DNA of 39,321 bases from a virus. The notes below the pieces were generated by a model. That model saw nothing but the letters and a program-made list of their open reading frames with translations. It had not been told where the DNA came from and searched no databases. This document shows, one piece after another, positions 22,384 through 30,561 of the stretch. Made by a program: the position numbers and the translations under genes. The stretch spans positions 1 to 39,321 of IMG/VR virus record IMGVR_UViG_3300042472_000758; one strand, 5' to 3'. Position 1 is the first letter of the stretch; every line of letters begins with the position of its first letter.

Positions 22384-22569
22384 ATGAAAGAATTCAACGA
22401 ATTATATAACCTTCTTCTAGAAAAATTTTCAAAGAAAAAGAAGAAAAAGGTATCTCCTTTAAGAGCTAAGTGTCAAGCAAGAGCGAAAGCTAAATACGAT
22501 GTCTGGCCTAGTGCTTATTCAAGTGGGTACGTTCAGAAGTGTGTTAAACGAAAAGGTAAAATAAATTAA
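22384..22569 (+). CDS. Small basic protein with WPSAYSSG motif (second of three)
   Basis: 61 residues from ATG 22384, fourteen bases after the previous stop. The N-terminus (MKEFNELYNLLLEKF) resembles a capsid-targeting type helix ending in LLLE, followed by a run of lysines (SKKKKKKV). The body has CQARAKAKYDVWPSAYSSGY and KCVKRKGK. The phrase VWPSAYASG is shared with small proteins of marine phages and giant viruses in my memory. High lysine content suggests nucleic acid contact. The stop codon overlaps the next start (TAATG). Confidence 0.6.
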   Translation: MKEFNELYNLLLEKFSKKKKKKVSPLRAKCQARAKAKYDVWPSAYSSGYVQKCVKRKGKIN

Positions 22570-22847
22570 TGAATATAATTGATGATACTGTATACTACAC
22601 CCAAATAGAACTTCTCGAAAATCTTCGTGATTGGTTTGCTCCTCATGTGGATAAGAAAGGTCGCAAGTTTAAAGGCTGGATCAACTGCAAAACAGGTGGA
22701 CCTTGTGGAAGAAATGATACTTCTAAAGGTAGTTATCCAGCTTGTAGAGCGACAAAAGCAGCATGTGATAAAATCAAAGGTAAAATGTATAAAAAGAAAA
22801 GCTCTAAACGAGTATCTTGGAAAAAACCTAAAAAGAAATCCGAGTAG
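22569..22847 (+). CDS. Small basic Cys-containing protein (third of three)
   Basis: 92 residues. The N-terminus has IELLENLRDWF. The centre has WINCKTGGPCGRNDTSKGSY followed by PACRATKAACDKIKG, a Cys pattern (C..GGPCGR...PACR.T...C) found in small proteins of phages and giant viruses. The C-terminus is Lys/Ser-rich (YKKKSSKRVSWKKPKKKSE). Its start overlaps the stop of the previous gene in TAATG, so it is likely coupled. The function is unknown. Its resemblance in style to the two previous genes suggests a set acting together. Confidence 0.65.
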   Translation: MNIIDDTVYYTQIELLENLRDWFAPHVDKKGRKFKGWINCKTGGPCGRNDTSKGSYPACRATKAACDKIKGKMYKKKSSKRVSWKKPKKKSE

Positions 22848-22858
22848 TTCCCGTGTGT

Positions 22859-22864
22859 TAAATA
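22859..22864 (+). promoter_or_regulatory. T4-late-type element TAAATA (gp25)
   Basis: GTTAAATA 6 bases before ATG 22871. Confidence 0.65.
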
Positions 22865-22870
22865 TTATAC

Positions 22871-23356
22871 ATGGCTATTAAGATAAAATCACTAGAGGTT
22901 CCCTCAGTCTCAAAAAAAGCTTTAGCGAATGGGTTTTTATACAAGGATCTGTCGTTGGATTTGTCTCCGTCATACAGCTACAATAGCCAATTAAATAGAA
23001 ATGAAGTTCTAAAGGATGTTCAAGCAATCTTTGATGTAGAATCCGTTAAAAACAGTGTTGTAAATGCATTATTAACCACTCCGGGAGAGAAAATATTAGA
23101 TCCGACATATGGCGTTGATCTTCGACAATATCTATTTGAACCGATTGACGATTTCACTACAGATCTGATCAGAGACGATATTGAAATCAAGCTTCCAAGA
23201 ATGGAACCTCGCATTGTATTGAAAAGTGTGAATGTCGTTGCAGATGAAGACAACAATCAATACAATATCGAACTTCAAATCGATGTGCCATCTCTCGATA
23301 TTTATGGATTGAGTATAAAATCAGAACTTGCTTCCACAGGTTACACGATTGTATAA
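22871..23356 (+). CDS. Baseplate wedge protein, gp25-like
   Basis: 161 residues (T4 gp25 132). The signature is DVQAIFDVESVKNSVVNALLTTPGEKILDPTYG (about 47-80; key residues V-x-N-x-L-x-T-x-P-G-E-(K/R)...P-x-Y-G), followed by LRQYLFEP and EPRIVLKSVNV. This family forms the wedge core that nucleates the sheath and is found in all contractile injection systems. The start is 6 bases after TAAATA. It is followed by gp6, the standard wedge order. An N-terminal extension of ~40 residues precedes the conserved part. Confidence 0.93.
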   Translation: MAIKIKSLEVPSVSKKALANGFLYKDLSLDLSPSYSYNSQLNRNEVLKDVQAIFDVESVKNSVVNALLTTPGEKILDPTYGVDLRQYLFEPIDDFTTDLIRDDIEIKLPRMEPRIVLKSVNVVADEDNNQYNIELQIDVPSLDIYGLSIKSELASTGYTIV

Positions 23357-23357
23357 C

Positions 23358-23363
23358 TAAATA
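23358..23363 (+). promoter_or_regulatory. T4-late-type element TAAATA (gp6)
   Basis: ACTAAATA 7 bases before ATG 23371; begins at the stop region of the gp25 gene. Confidence 0.65.
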
Positions 23364-23370
23364 TTTCCTA

Positions 23371-25185
23371 ATGAGCGATAAAGATACATTGGAATATAAT
23401 CTTCCGCAAACCGCATATGTTAACTTCGATGCAGTTTCTTTAAAAAATTTCATAATTCAAAGATTAAACGAAAACTCAACATTCACCGATCAGAACTATG
23501 AAGGCAGTAATATGTCATTTCTTATTGAAATATTGGCATATTATACCCATGTTTTGATGTTTTATCTAAACCAAAACAGTTCTGAATCTCTTTTCGACCA
23601 GTCTTCGATTTATGAAAACATGAATCGCATTGTCAAGCTGATTGGATACAAACCAACTGGTCAACAGACATCTATCGTTCCTATTAACTGTGTTGCATCT
23701 GCCAATCTAGCGATTGGAAGTTACATGATCAGAAAATACAGCTATTTCTTGGTTGATAGTGTGCAATACACTGTACTTGACGATACATTATTCGAAAAAA
23801 CGACAACTGCTCAAGAAACAATTGACTCAATCAATAACAACTTGATCCTTTATCAAGGAAGTGTTGAAGAATATCCAACATATACCTCCGAAGGTTTAAA
23901 TTTTGAAACACTTCCAATTGTTGTTGATAACTTGGTTGACCCAAAAGACACCAGATTTATTGCAAATGGCACAATCAGTGTTTATGTAAAGGAAGTTGAC
24001 ACCGACACTTGGTATCAATACTCTGAAAGTGACACACTGTACTTGACTAATCCAACCGAACGCGCATATGAAATTCGATTGAATGAAAATGGACATTACG
24101 AAGTTAAATTTGGCAACAACACCTTTGGAAAACGCTTGAACAGTGGAGATGAGGTTAAAGTGATGTACATTCTCAGTGATGGCAACAAAGGAATCATAAG
24201 TAAGAATGCAATCAATGGTAATAAGTTGTTCACATACACTACAACCACATTCAATCAAATTTACGAAGATACAACAGCGTCAAATTCTCAAATCGTAACA
24301 ACCACAATCAGTCCGTTGTTAACTTTCAGCAATCCTCTAAACTCTACAACTGTAAGTGAAGCAGAAACCGTTGAATCTATCAAGAACAATGCGCCTTATC
24401 TATTAGCTGCACAATACAGACTAGTGACTGAAGAGGATTATGAAAAATTCTTAAACAAGAGCGTTCCAAATATATTGAATTCGGTTAAAGTTGTGGATAA
24501 TGATAGGTTCATTGATGAATATATCGATTATTACTATAGAATATGTGTTGATCCAAATAAAGTCAACAGAGTATTGATAAATCAGGTCAACTTTGCGGAT
24601 TCTTGTGACTTTAACAATGTTAATATATTCTGTGTTCCAAAATTCGATGTGTTGCAAGACGGTGGGTATCCAAATTATCTGAGTGAATCATTCAAAAATT
24701 TAATAATCGATATCACCAGAGATAAAAAGATGATTTCAAACGAAATTGTGCCTAGAGATCCTATCTACACAGCGTTTGACATTGGATTCAGCACAATCAA
24801 TTCACTCTACAGTGTTGTTGATGAATCGAAACTTGTAGTTGTTCGCAATAAAAATAATAAGATCAACAAAGGAATTCTAAAAGCCAAAGTGAATGAAACC
24901 ATTTTAAATTTCTTCAAAACATCTAATAACCAACTTGGACAAACTTTGAATCTCACCGATTTAACGGCGAATATTCTTGGAATTGAAGGAGTATCATCAA
25001 TAAGAACAGAAAACACCCGAGAAAATACATTCTTCAACGGTGTTTCGTTCTTATCATGGAATCCTGTATATGTGAATAGTGATAATGAAATTGTAAACCA
25101 AACAACTACACTTCCATTCTACAAATTTCCATATTTCTATTCTCCGCAGTCATTAATAAATAAAATAGAAGTAATCGATGCCTGA
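23371..25185 (+). CDS. Baseplate wedge protein, gp6-like (baseplate J family)
   Basis: 604 residues (T4 gp6 660). Characteristic parts are the opening (LKNFIIQRLNENSTFTDQNY; SFLIEILAYYTHVLMFYLNQ), the 'YEIRLNENGHYEVKFGNNTFGKRL' segment (here only key features: F-G-(N/D)-x-x-x-G), and ESIKNNAPYLLAAQYRLVTEEDYE (about 333-358), the A-P...(R)-V-T-x-x-D-(Y/F) motif of baseplate J-like proteins. It makes the ring that surrounds the hub. The start at 23371 is 7 bases after TAAATA, and its end overlaps the next gene by 8 bases. Confidence 0.93.
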   Translation: MSDKDTLEYNLPQTAYVNFDAVSLKNFIIQRLNENSTFTDQNYEGSNMSFLIEILAYYTHVLMFYLNQNSSESLFDQSSIYENMNRIVKLIGYKPTGQQTSIVPINCVASANLAIGSYMIRKYSYFLVDSVQYTVLDDTLFEKTTTAQETIDSINNNLILYQGSVEEYPTYTSEGLNFETLPIVVDNLVDPKDTRFIANGTISVYVKEVDTDTWYQYSESDTLYLTNPTERAYEIRLNENGHYEVKFGNNTFGKRLNSGDEVKVMYILSDGNKGIISKNAINGNKLFTYTTTTFNQIYEDTTASNSQIVTTTISPLLTFSNPLNSTTVSEAETVESIKNNAPYLLAAQYRLVTEEDYEKFLNKSVPNILNSVKVVDNDRFIDEYIDYYYRICVDPNKVNRVLINQVNFADSCDFNNVNIFCVPKFDVLQDGGYPNYLSESFKNLIIDITRDKKMISNEIVPRDPIYTAFDIGFSTINSLYSVVDESKLVVVRNKNNKINKGILKAKVNETILNFFKTSNNQLGQTLNLTDLTANILGIEGVSSIRTENTRENTFFNGVSFLSWNPVYVNSDNEIVNQTTTLPFYKFPYFYSPQSLINKIEVIDA

Positions 25186-27304
25186 TTTAAGAACAACATA
25201 CACCACATTTGATGTCTATGATTATAAAAACGAAAATGTTTTAAGTTCTTATAGTTTAGAGGCTACTCCGTTCAAATTTGTACCAGATCTGTCTTTATTT
25301 CCAAATAAAGATGTTGTTTGGTCATTTGGTGATGGTACAACATCAAAATCACTGACAGCTACGAAATACTATAACTTTCCGGGTGTTTATGCGGTGAATC
25401 TGTTGGTGTTTGATTGTCAAAACAACGCTCTGGTGTCATCCTACTCACAAAATGTGGAAGTTAAGGATTATATACCATACACATTACAGTTTACAAATCT
25501 ATCTTCCAACAAAGGATATCTTGAATTACCTCAGAGTATAATAAACGGACCATGGAACTTGGTCGCAACCTATCCATGGTATCAACCAGTCACCAATATT
25601 GTCTATGATGTAAATGGATCTGGTAGTTCGAACTTTTTCGCGGTTCAGGCAGACAAGTTTGTACATTTAAGAAGAACATATTCAATATTTGACACCCTTA
25701 CAAACACAGCAATCCAAAATGTTCAGTATTTCGAAGCTCCTGAAATAAAAATAAGCGATGTCTCTAGATTATTTGCTAAGATTGCTGGAAATACTATTGT
25801 AACTTGTGCAGAATCCGATGATGGTGCGTTCTTTGTCGGTGTGTCTGCATCTAAACCTGTTTACTATAAAGATGATACAGTAGGAAACACTTCAATATTA
25901 TTCAAATTCAGCACCAATGCAACAGTGATATCTGAAAAAACTGTCGATTATATGAATAATCTTGGAGTTTTGTTAAGTGCTAATATTATACCAAACAATC
26001 TCGCCCAAAAATTAAGCATAACATCAAACGGCATAGATGGTGAGAAGACACTTATAAATTCGTTTGATATTTATCATACAAAATACATCAATAGTAAGAT
26101 ACCGTTTGTTGTAAAAGTTAAAGATACAACTAACCACTCTCTTAAAAACTTTGATCCAATTGAATTGAATGACTTGGCGATCACAGTGTTGTCTGGTAAT
26201 TATCTTTCCAGTGAAGATGGTTACAATATCTTGACCGAGGGGGGGTCAAGTATTGTAATAATTACTGGGGTTGTTCCGAGTACATATTATACAATTTCAT
26301 CTATAAATGATACATTAGATTCCAGCGACCATGGTGGCTCATTTAGAGGGTATATACAATTTCCAAATCCTAATTTAGTAATAAACGCAGTTCAACTATC
26401 CTGTTTCGCAACATTACAAAATGACAACCTATCATCATTCTCGTTGAGTTCAACATCATCATACTTTGATGTGTTGCCGCATGATTACTATGACATTTAC
26501 AAGGTGAATGAGAACTTCAATGCGTCTCAAACCATGAATGATCTGGCATTTCAAGAAAATATCAAAAATAATCCAGTATTATTCAATGACTTCTTGGGTG
26601 CAATTTTCGGTTCTGAGAACTATGATCACAATTCAATTGGGGTTAAGACATATGAAAAAATAGCCAACTTCATACAAAACAATTCAGATATTGATACTAA
26701 AAACATAGCTGCTCTGATATCTGATATGAAATTTGTCGATAATGAAGAACTTGTCTTTAATAGATCATCAACAAATTATCCAGAAGATATCGATAGAATT
26801 GCTAACTTGGCATCAATAAGTCTCGAAAGACTAATTGGAACAACTAATAAATTCAATCAAAATTTCGATCCGAAGGGGCATGTTCAAAAAAATACATATG
26901 GTAAAAATATCGGTGATCAATTGGAGACATTGACATATGTTATCACAGCAGGTGTTCCTATAGTAGCACTTGAAAAGTTTAGCAACAGTTACAAATTGTT
27001 GAATACATACCAACCACTTTGTGCAGGAAGCGGAAATCAATACACTTTATCTCAATACACTAGTGATTGGGGATGGCCGTTGGTATTGCCATCTCAATTC
27101 ACACCAACCGATTTTGAAAAATATTACGTATTTTTTGAATATGTGGACGGATATGACAATACTGTGATCGAAAACATCATCGACTTCACCAATGACAAAA
27201 CTACTATTAATGGACCAACCCCACCAAATACATATTTGTTTGCAGATGATGGTATTTTCAATAGTATGTTTTTAGATTCTTTATATCAATCGCTTTCAAT
27301 ATAA
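25178..27304 (+). CDS. Large baseplate/tail protein with N-terminal PKD-like domain
   Basis: 708 residues. Around residues 40-90 is a PKD-type β-sandwich: VVWSFGDGTTS then KYYNFPGVYAVNLLVF, with the standard WxFGDG...Y..PGxYxVxL pattern. The rest is β-rich with a helical portion around 440-560 (AFQENIKNNPVLFNDFLGAI; KIANFIQNNSDIDTKNIAALIS). It follows gp6 with an 8-base overlap, which is the position of gp7 in T4. I cannot show similarity to gp7. A PKD domain here may mediate protein or carbohydrate contacts at the periphery of the baseplate. Confidence 0.65.
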   Translation: MPDLRTTYTTFDVYDYKNENVLSSYSLEATPFKFVPDLSLFPNKDVVWSFGDGTTSKSLTATKYYNFPGVYAVNLLVFDCQNNALVSSYSQNVEVKDYIPYTLQFTNLSSNKGYLELPQSIINGPWNLVATYPWYQPVTNIVYDVNGSGSSNFFAVQADKFVHLRRTYSIFDTLTNTAIQNVQYFEAPEIKISDVSRLFAKIAGNTIVTCAESDDGAFFVGVSASKPVYYKDDTVGNTSILFKFSTNATVISEKTVDYMNNLGVLLSANIIPNNLAQKLSITSNGIDGEKTLINSFDIYHTKYINSKIPFVVKVKDTTNHSLKNFDPIELNDLAITVLSGNYLSSEDGYNILTEGGSSIVIITGVVPSTYYTISSINDTLDSSDHGGSFRGYIQFPNPNLVINAVQLSCFATLQNDNLSSFSLSSTSSYFDVLPHDYYDIYKVNENFNASQTMNDLAFQENIKNNPVLFNDFLGAIFGSENYDHNSIGVKTYEKIANFIQNNSDIDTKNIAALISDMKFVDNEELVFNRSSTNYPEDIDRIANLASISLERLIGTTNKFNQNFDPKGHVQKNTYGKNIGDQLETLTYVITAGVPIVALEKFSNSYKLLNTYQPLCAGSGNQYTLSQYTSDWGWPLVLPSQFTPTDFEKYYVFFEYVDGYDNTVIENIIDFTNDKTTINGPTPPNTYLFADDGIFNSMFLDSLYQSLSI

Positions 27305-27325
27305 TTGAACTGGATGCTTGGTGGA

Positions 27326-27331
27326 TAAATA
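27326..27331 (+). promoter_or_regulatory. T4-late-type element ATAAATA
   Basis: GATAAATA 6 bases before ATG 27338. Confidence 0.65.
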
Positions 27332-27337
27332 TTATCA

Positions 27338-30046
27338 ATGTCATCGACACTACAATACGGCTATCCTGAAGTACCTAAGAGTATCACAAATCCAAATGTA
27401 TCTGAAATCAATGCATTGGATGTTAATGGTCCAATGTCGTTTTTGTTGTTCATTAAAACGGTTACTATAAGCTTTGAACCTGAAATACTTCAAACTTACT
27501 ACAACGAATACTTAAAACGTTGGAATTCAAAGAAAAAGAATTCAGATGTCGCGAATTCAAATGTCGTCGTTGAAAAATACAGAGAGTTTATCAAAGATAT
27601 CAACTTGAAGTACACCACATTGGAGGAAAAGGAGTTCTTATCAAAAATTAACTTCGATGATCCATTTGATTTGGACACCGTGTTGGGTTTCTATAGTAAA
27701 AAACTCGTTGATATATCAAAATACTACAACTCAAAGCGAGAAGATGTAAAGTATGAAGTTACTAGAAAGAAGTTAAAGGGTAGTAACATCGGAGTTGAAA
27801 AGATTATCTTCGAGAAAACCATTGAATTTTTAGAAAATCGTGAAGATGGTTTAATCGAGTATGATATTGAAGACATAAAGACCAAATTAAAAATTGATAT
27901 TCAAGAATTATACAATTCATATGGATTGTACTTCGATCAAACACCCGATACTCATGTATATGACTATAAAGATTTGGACTACGGTCAAAATATATTTTTA
28001 AAAGACGATGCAACATTGATATCTGAGATCTTTGCAGGTGTGTCTGATGAAATCAAAGCTCTTAAAGAGGTTGATCAACTATTTGATAATAAAAGAGAAC
28101 TCACTAAGAAGAGTGTTAGTAGCAATTTTTATTATATTTCTACAGGATCAACATCAACAGATTTCATATCTGGTAAATTATTCGATGCGGTTGCCACCAG
28201 TGGTAATATCTTAAATCGAAATCATCCAACAACTGCATCCACCATCAAAGGTAACTTGCTAAGAAAAGAAGATGTTGGATTTTTCAAACCTAGTAAGACC
28301 AGTATTGTATTTATTGATGGTAAAAATGATTCATTCTCAATCAATGTAGAAAATTTAAGCCCGAACTCGATGTATTACTTCCCAGATCCGAATATTTTTG
28401 GAAGTAATGGGGAAGTTCTTACATTTTTCGTAGATGGGGAGCATCTTAAAAAGAACGCATCATCTGCTGAAGCAGTGAATCAACCAATTTCTAATAAAGC
28501 AGACACCAAGTATTACGGATATGTCACTGAAAAAACAGATATATTCGATCAAAGCTTTGAATCTATTTTTGAATCTGGGTTTGTAGCCGATCAAAAGAGT
28601 GATATATACGGAAATCAATTCGGATTGTTTAAACTCGATGATAATTTCAGATCTACAGTAGAAACTACAACACCGACATACATCAAAAGCTTGCTGCTGA
28701 ATGGTTATCAATTTTATGATGATCTATATGGAGAAGAATACGCATTTGATTACACCGTTCCTGATGATACATCATACACTGAAACCGTAAGATCTGGATT
28801 ATCATCATATACAAATTCATTTTCATCTATTTCAAGTGCATGGACTCTATTTTTTAGATTCTTTGCACCATACCAAGAATTGAAAGCTCCAACCGAAAGC
28901 AATCTTGTTCCCTCATTTAAAATAAGAGATGGTGGATTGTTTATGAAGAACGATAGTGAGTTTTTCAGCGATCCAATTAATTCAGATCTAGCTGCATTTC
29001 CGGGAGCTGGGGTGTATTACTACAACACGCTGTTCGAAGCCGCTCTAGCCACTAAATCCCCGCTTCAGAGAGCGCTTCTAGATCCATTGTCTCCAAGTTT
29101 GACTGCGAACTTCACACAGACTCTGCGACCACTCTCAGGCAACGCTGTGGTGAATGTAGATGGTGGTAAATTCACTACAGAATTTGTATATGATTACCAA
29201 TTCGACAAAGTAAATTACACTTACATCAATCAAACTGATAATGTCACTAGTTTAGTAGTGGATACATTCGATTCTGACACTTATAATGATCGAATGGATC
29301 TCAATGGAGTTCTATTTGTAAGAAATGGATCGACCAATACAACAAGACCGTTGTTGACCGAGTTCTCTTACATAAGTTCCAAATACAACGCAGCAGTATT
29401 CTCTCAACTTTCCAGCGTCAATAGATTTGAAATCGCATATGATACTCTTTGCATAGAAACTAACAATTATTTGGTGTTTGAAAAGGTTAAGTTTGAAAAT
29501 TCAACATTCTTAAATCCTAAAACAATTACATATGTGATTGAACACAACATGAATGATGTTGATCGCTTGTCAAATCGATTTAAAATTGGAACCGATGTGT
29601 ATTATTGTGTGTTGAACAGCACCACGCTGACAATATCTTCAAATAATTATATCATTTATCCAGATATCTATAAGTTCGACACATTGACAAATAAGAATAC
29701 CAAAATTTTCCCAATCAATGATTCTGATTTCACTTCAAACACTGCATTTTTCAGTGTATCAGGTGGAAATGTAAGATTTGATATCGTCGAGAATCCAGTT
29801 CTTGTTTATAATAGCACGAATGATATCTTCAGCTTATCATTCTTGATCAAAGATCAAAATGAAATGATCGCATTGAATGAATACGACTTCATCATTAATC
29901 CAAATGTATCGTTCTTACGCCACAATGCGTATTTTGGATCATTTGAAAGCTATTCAAACACATTCACTACTAATTATAGCACATTGTTGGATGTCTATCT
30001 CTCATCATCAGCGGTAACTATAATAAACGAAGAATTGATACTATGA
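27338..30046 (+). CDS. Large tail/baseplate protein, unrecognised
   Basis: 902 residues. The N-terminal ~250 residues are charged and helical (NEYLKRWNSKKKNSDVANSN; VRREDVKYEVTRKKLKG-like segments), including a stretch with NLSPNSMYYFPDPNIFGSNG around residue 340, and the C-terminal two thirds is β-rich with many Asn/Tyr/Thr residues. It lies after the PKD protein with its own TAAATA 6 bases before ATG 27338. By order it sits where T4 has wedge proteins gp7/gp8/gp10, but no specific family is recognised. The stop overlaps the next start in ATGA. Confidence 0.6.
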   Translation: MSSTLQYGYPEVPKSITNPNVSEINALDVNGPMSFLLFIKTVTISFEPEILQTYYNEYLKRWNSKKKNSDVANSNVVVEKYREFIKDINLKYTTLEEKEFLSKINFDDPFDLDTVLGFYSKKLVDISKYYNSKREDVKYEVTRKKLKGSNIGVEKIIFEKTIEFLENREDGLIEYDIEDIKTKLKIDIQELYNSYGLYFDQTPDTHVYDYKDLDYGQNIFLKDDATLISEIFAGVSDEIKALKEVDQLFDNKRELTKKSVSSNFYYISTGSTSTDFISGKLFDAVATSGNILNRNHPTTASTIKGNLLRKEDVGFFKPSKTSIVFIDGKNDSFSINVENLSPNSMYYFPDPNIFGSNGEVLTFFVDGEHLKKNASSAEAVNQPISNKADTKYYGYVTEKTDIFDQSFESIFESGFVADQKSDIYGNQFGLFKLDDNFRSTVETTTPTYIKSLLLNGYQFYDDLYGEEYAFDYTVPDDTSYTETVRSGLSSYTNSFSSISSAWTLFFRFFAPYQELKAPTESNLVPSFKIRDGGLFMKNDSEFFSDPINSDLAAFPGAGVYYYNTLFEAALATKSPLQRALLDPLSPSLTANFTQTLRPLSGNAVVNVDGGKFTTEFVYDYQFDKVNYTYINQTDNVTSLVVDTFDSDTYNDRMDLNGVLFVRNGSTNTTRPLLTEFSYISSKYNAAVFSQLSSVNRFEIAYDTLCIETNNYLVFEKVKFENSTFLNPKTITYVIEHNMNDVDRLSNRFKIGTDVYYCVLNSTTLTISSNNYIIYPDIYKFDTLTNKNTKIFPINDSDFTSNTAFFSVSGGNVRFDIVENPVLVYNSTNDIFSLSFLIKDQNEMIALNEYDFIINPNVSFLRHNAYFGSFESYSNTFTTNYSTLLDVYLSSSAVTIINEELIL

Positions 30047-30552
30047 ATACTTACACAATCGGATTTGCAAGTTCCGCAACCGCACTATCATCAACATTAG
30101 AGGAAGTTAAATTTTATGATTTGACATCCGCCACATTCATTTTGAGTGGTATTTCAGAATCTCAAATACCTTTATATCTGAGGGTTAATTGGGGGGATGG
30201 TGAAATAGAAGTTTTTGAAAACTCATTCTCCAAAGACTATAGAGTCGATAGTATCATTCCAGAAATTCTGTACAATAAAATAAGTTCAGTGCTTTCCAAT
30301 GAAATATCGCATGTGTATTACCCTTCAACAACCGCTAGATATAAATTATTGTCGGCTGAAGTCAATATCGAATACTTGAATGGTGATATATGTTCGATCA
30401 TACAACCAGTGAAAATAATAACATCTGATTACTTTGAAAGTATTGGAGACATGAAGCACATATCTGCAAATATATTGCAATTATCAGGTAATAATAAACA
30501 ATTTATATTTTCTGTCGATAAGGGAGGGTTCTTAATAGAGTCTGAATCCTAA
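30043..30552 (+). CDS. Small PKD-like domain protein of the tail cluster
   Basis: 169 residues. It contains LRVNWGDGEIEVFENS (about 49-64) and, later, ISHVYYPST then LLSAEVNIEYLNGD, i.e. the W-G-D-G and H-x-Y landmarks of a PKD-like sandwich. The start ATG overlaps the preceding stop (ATGA), so it is probably translationally coupled to the 902-residue protein and may assemble with it. The rest of the sequence gives no family. It is much smaller than usual for a baseplate wedge component, so an adaptor or accessory role is likely. Confidence 0.6.
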   Translation: MNTYTIGFASSATALSSTLEEVKFYDLTSATFILSGISESQIPLYLRVNWGDGEIEVFENSFSKDYRVDSIIPEILYNKISSVLSNEISHVYYPSTTARYKLLSAEVNIEYLNGDICSIIQPVKIITSDYFESIGDMKHISANILQLSGNNKQFIFSVDKGGFLIESES

Positions 30553-30555
30553 ATA
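30550..30555 (+). promoter_or_regulatory. T4-late-type element TAAATA
   Basis: CCTAAATA 6 bases before ATG 30562; its TAA is the stop of the previous gene. Confidence 0.65.
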
Positions 30556-30561
30556 TTTTAA

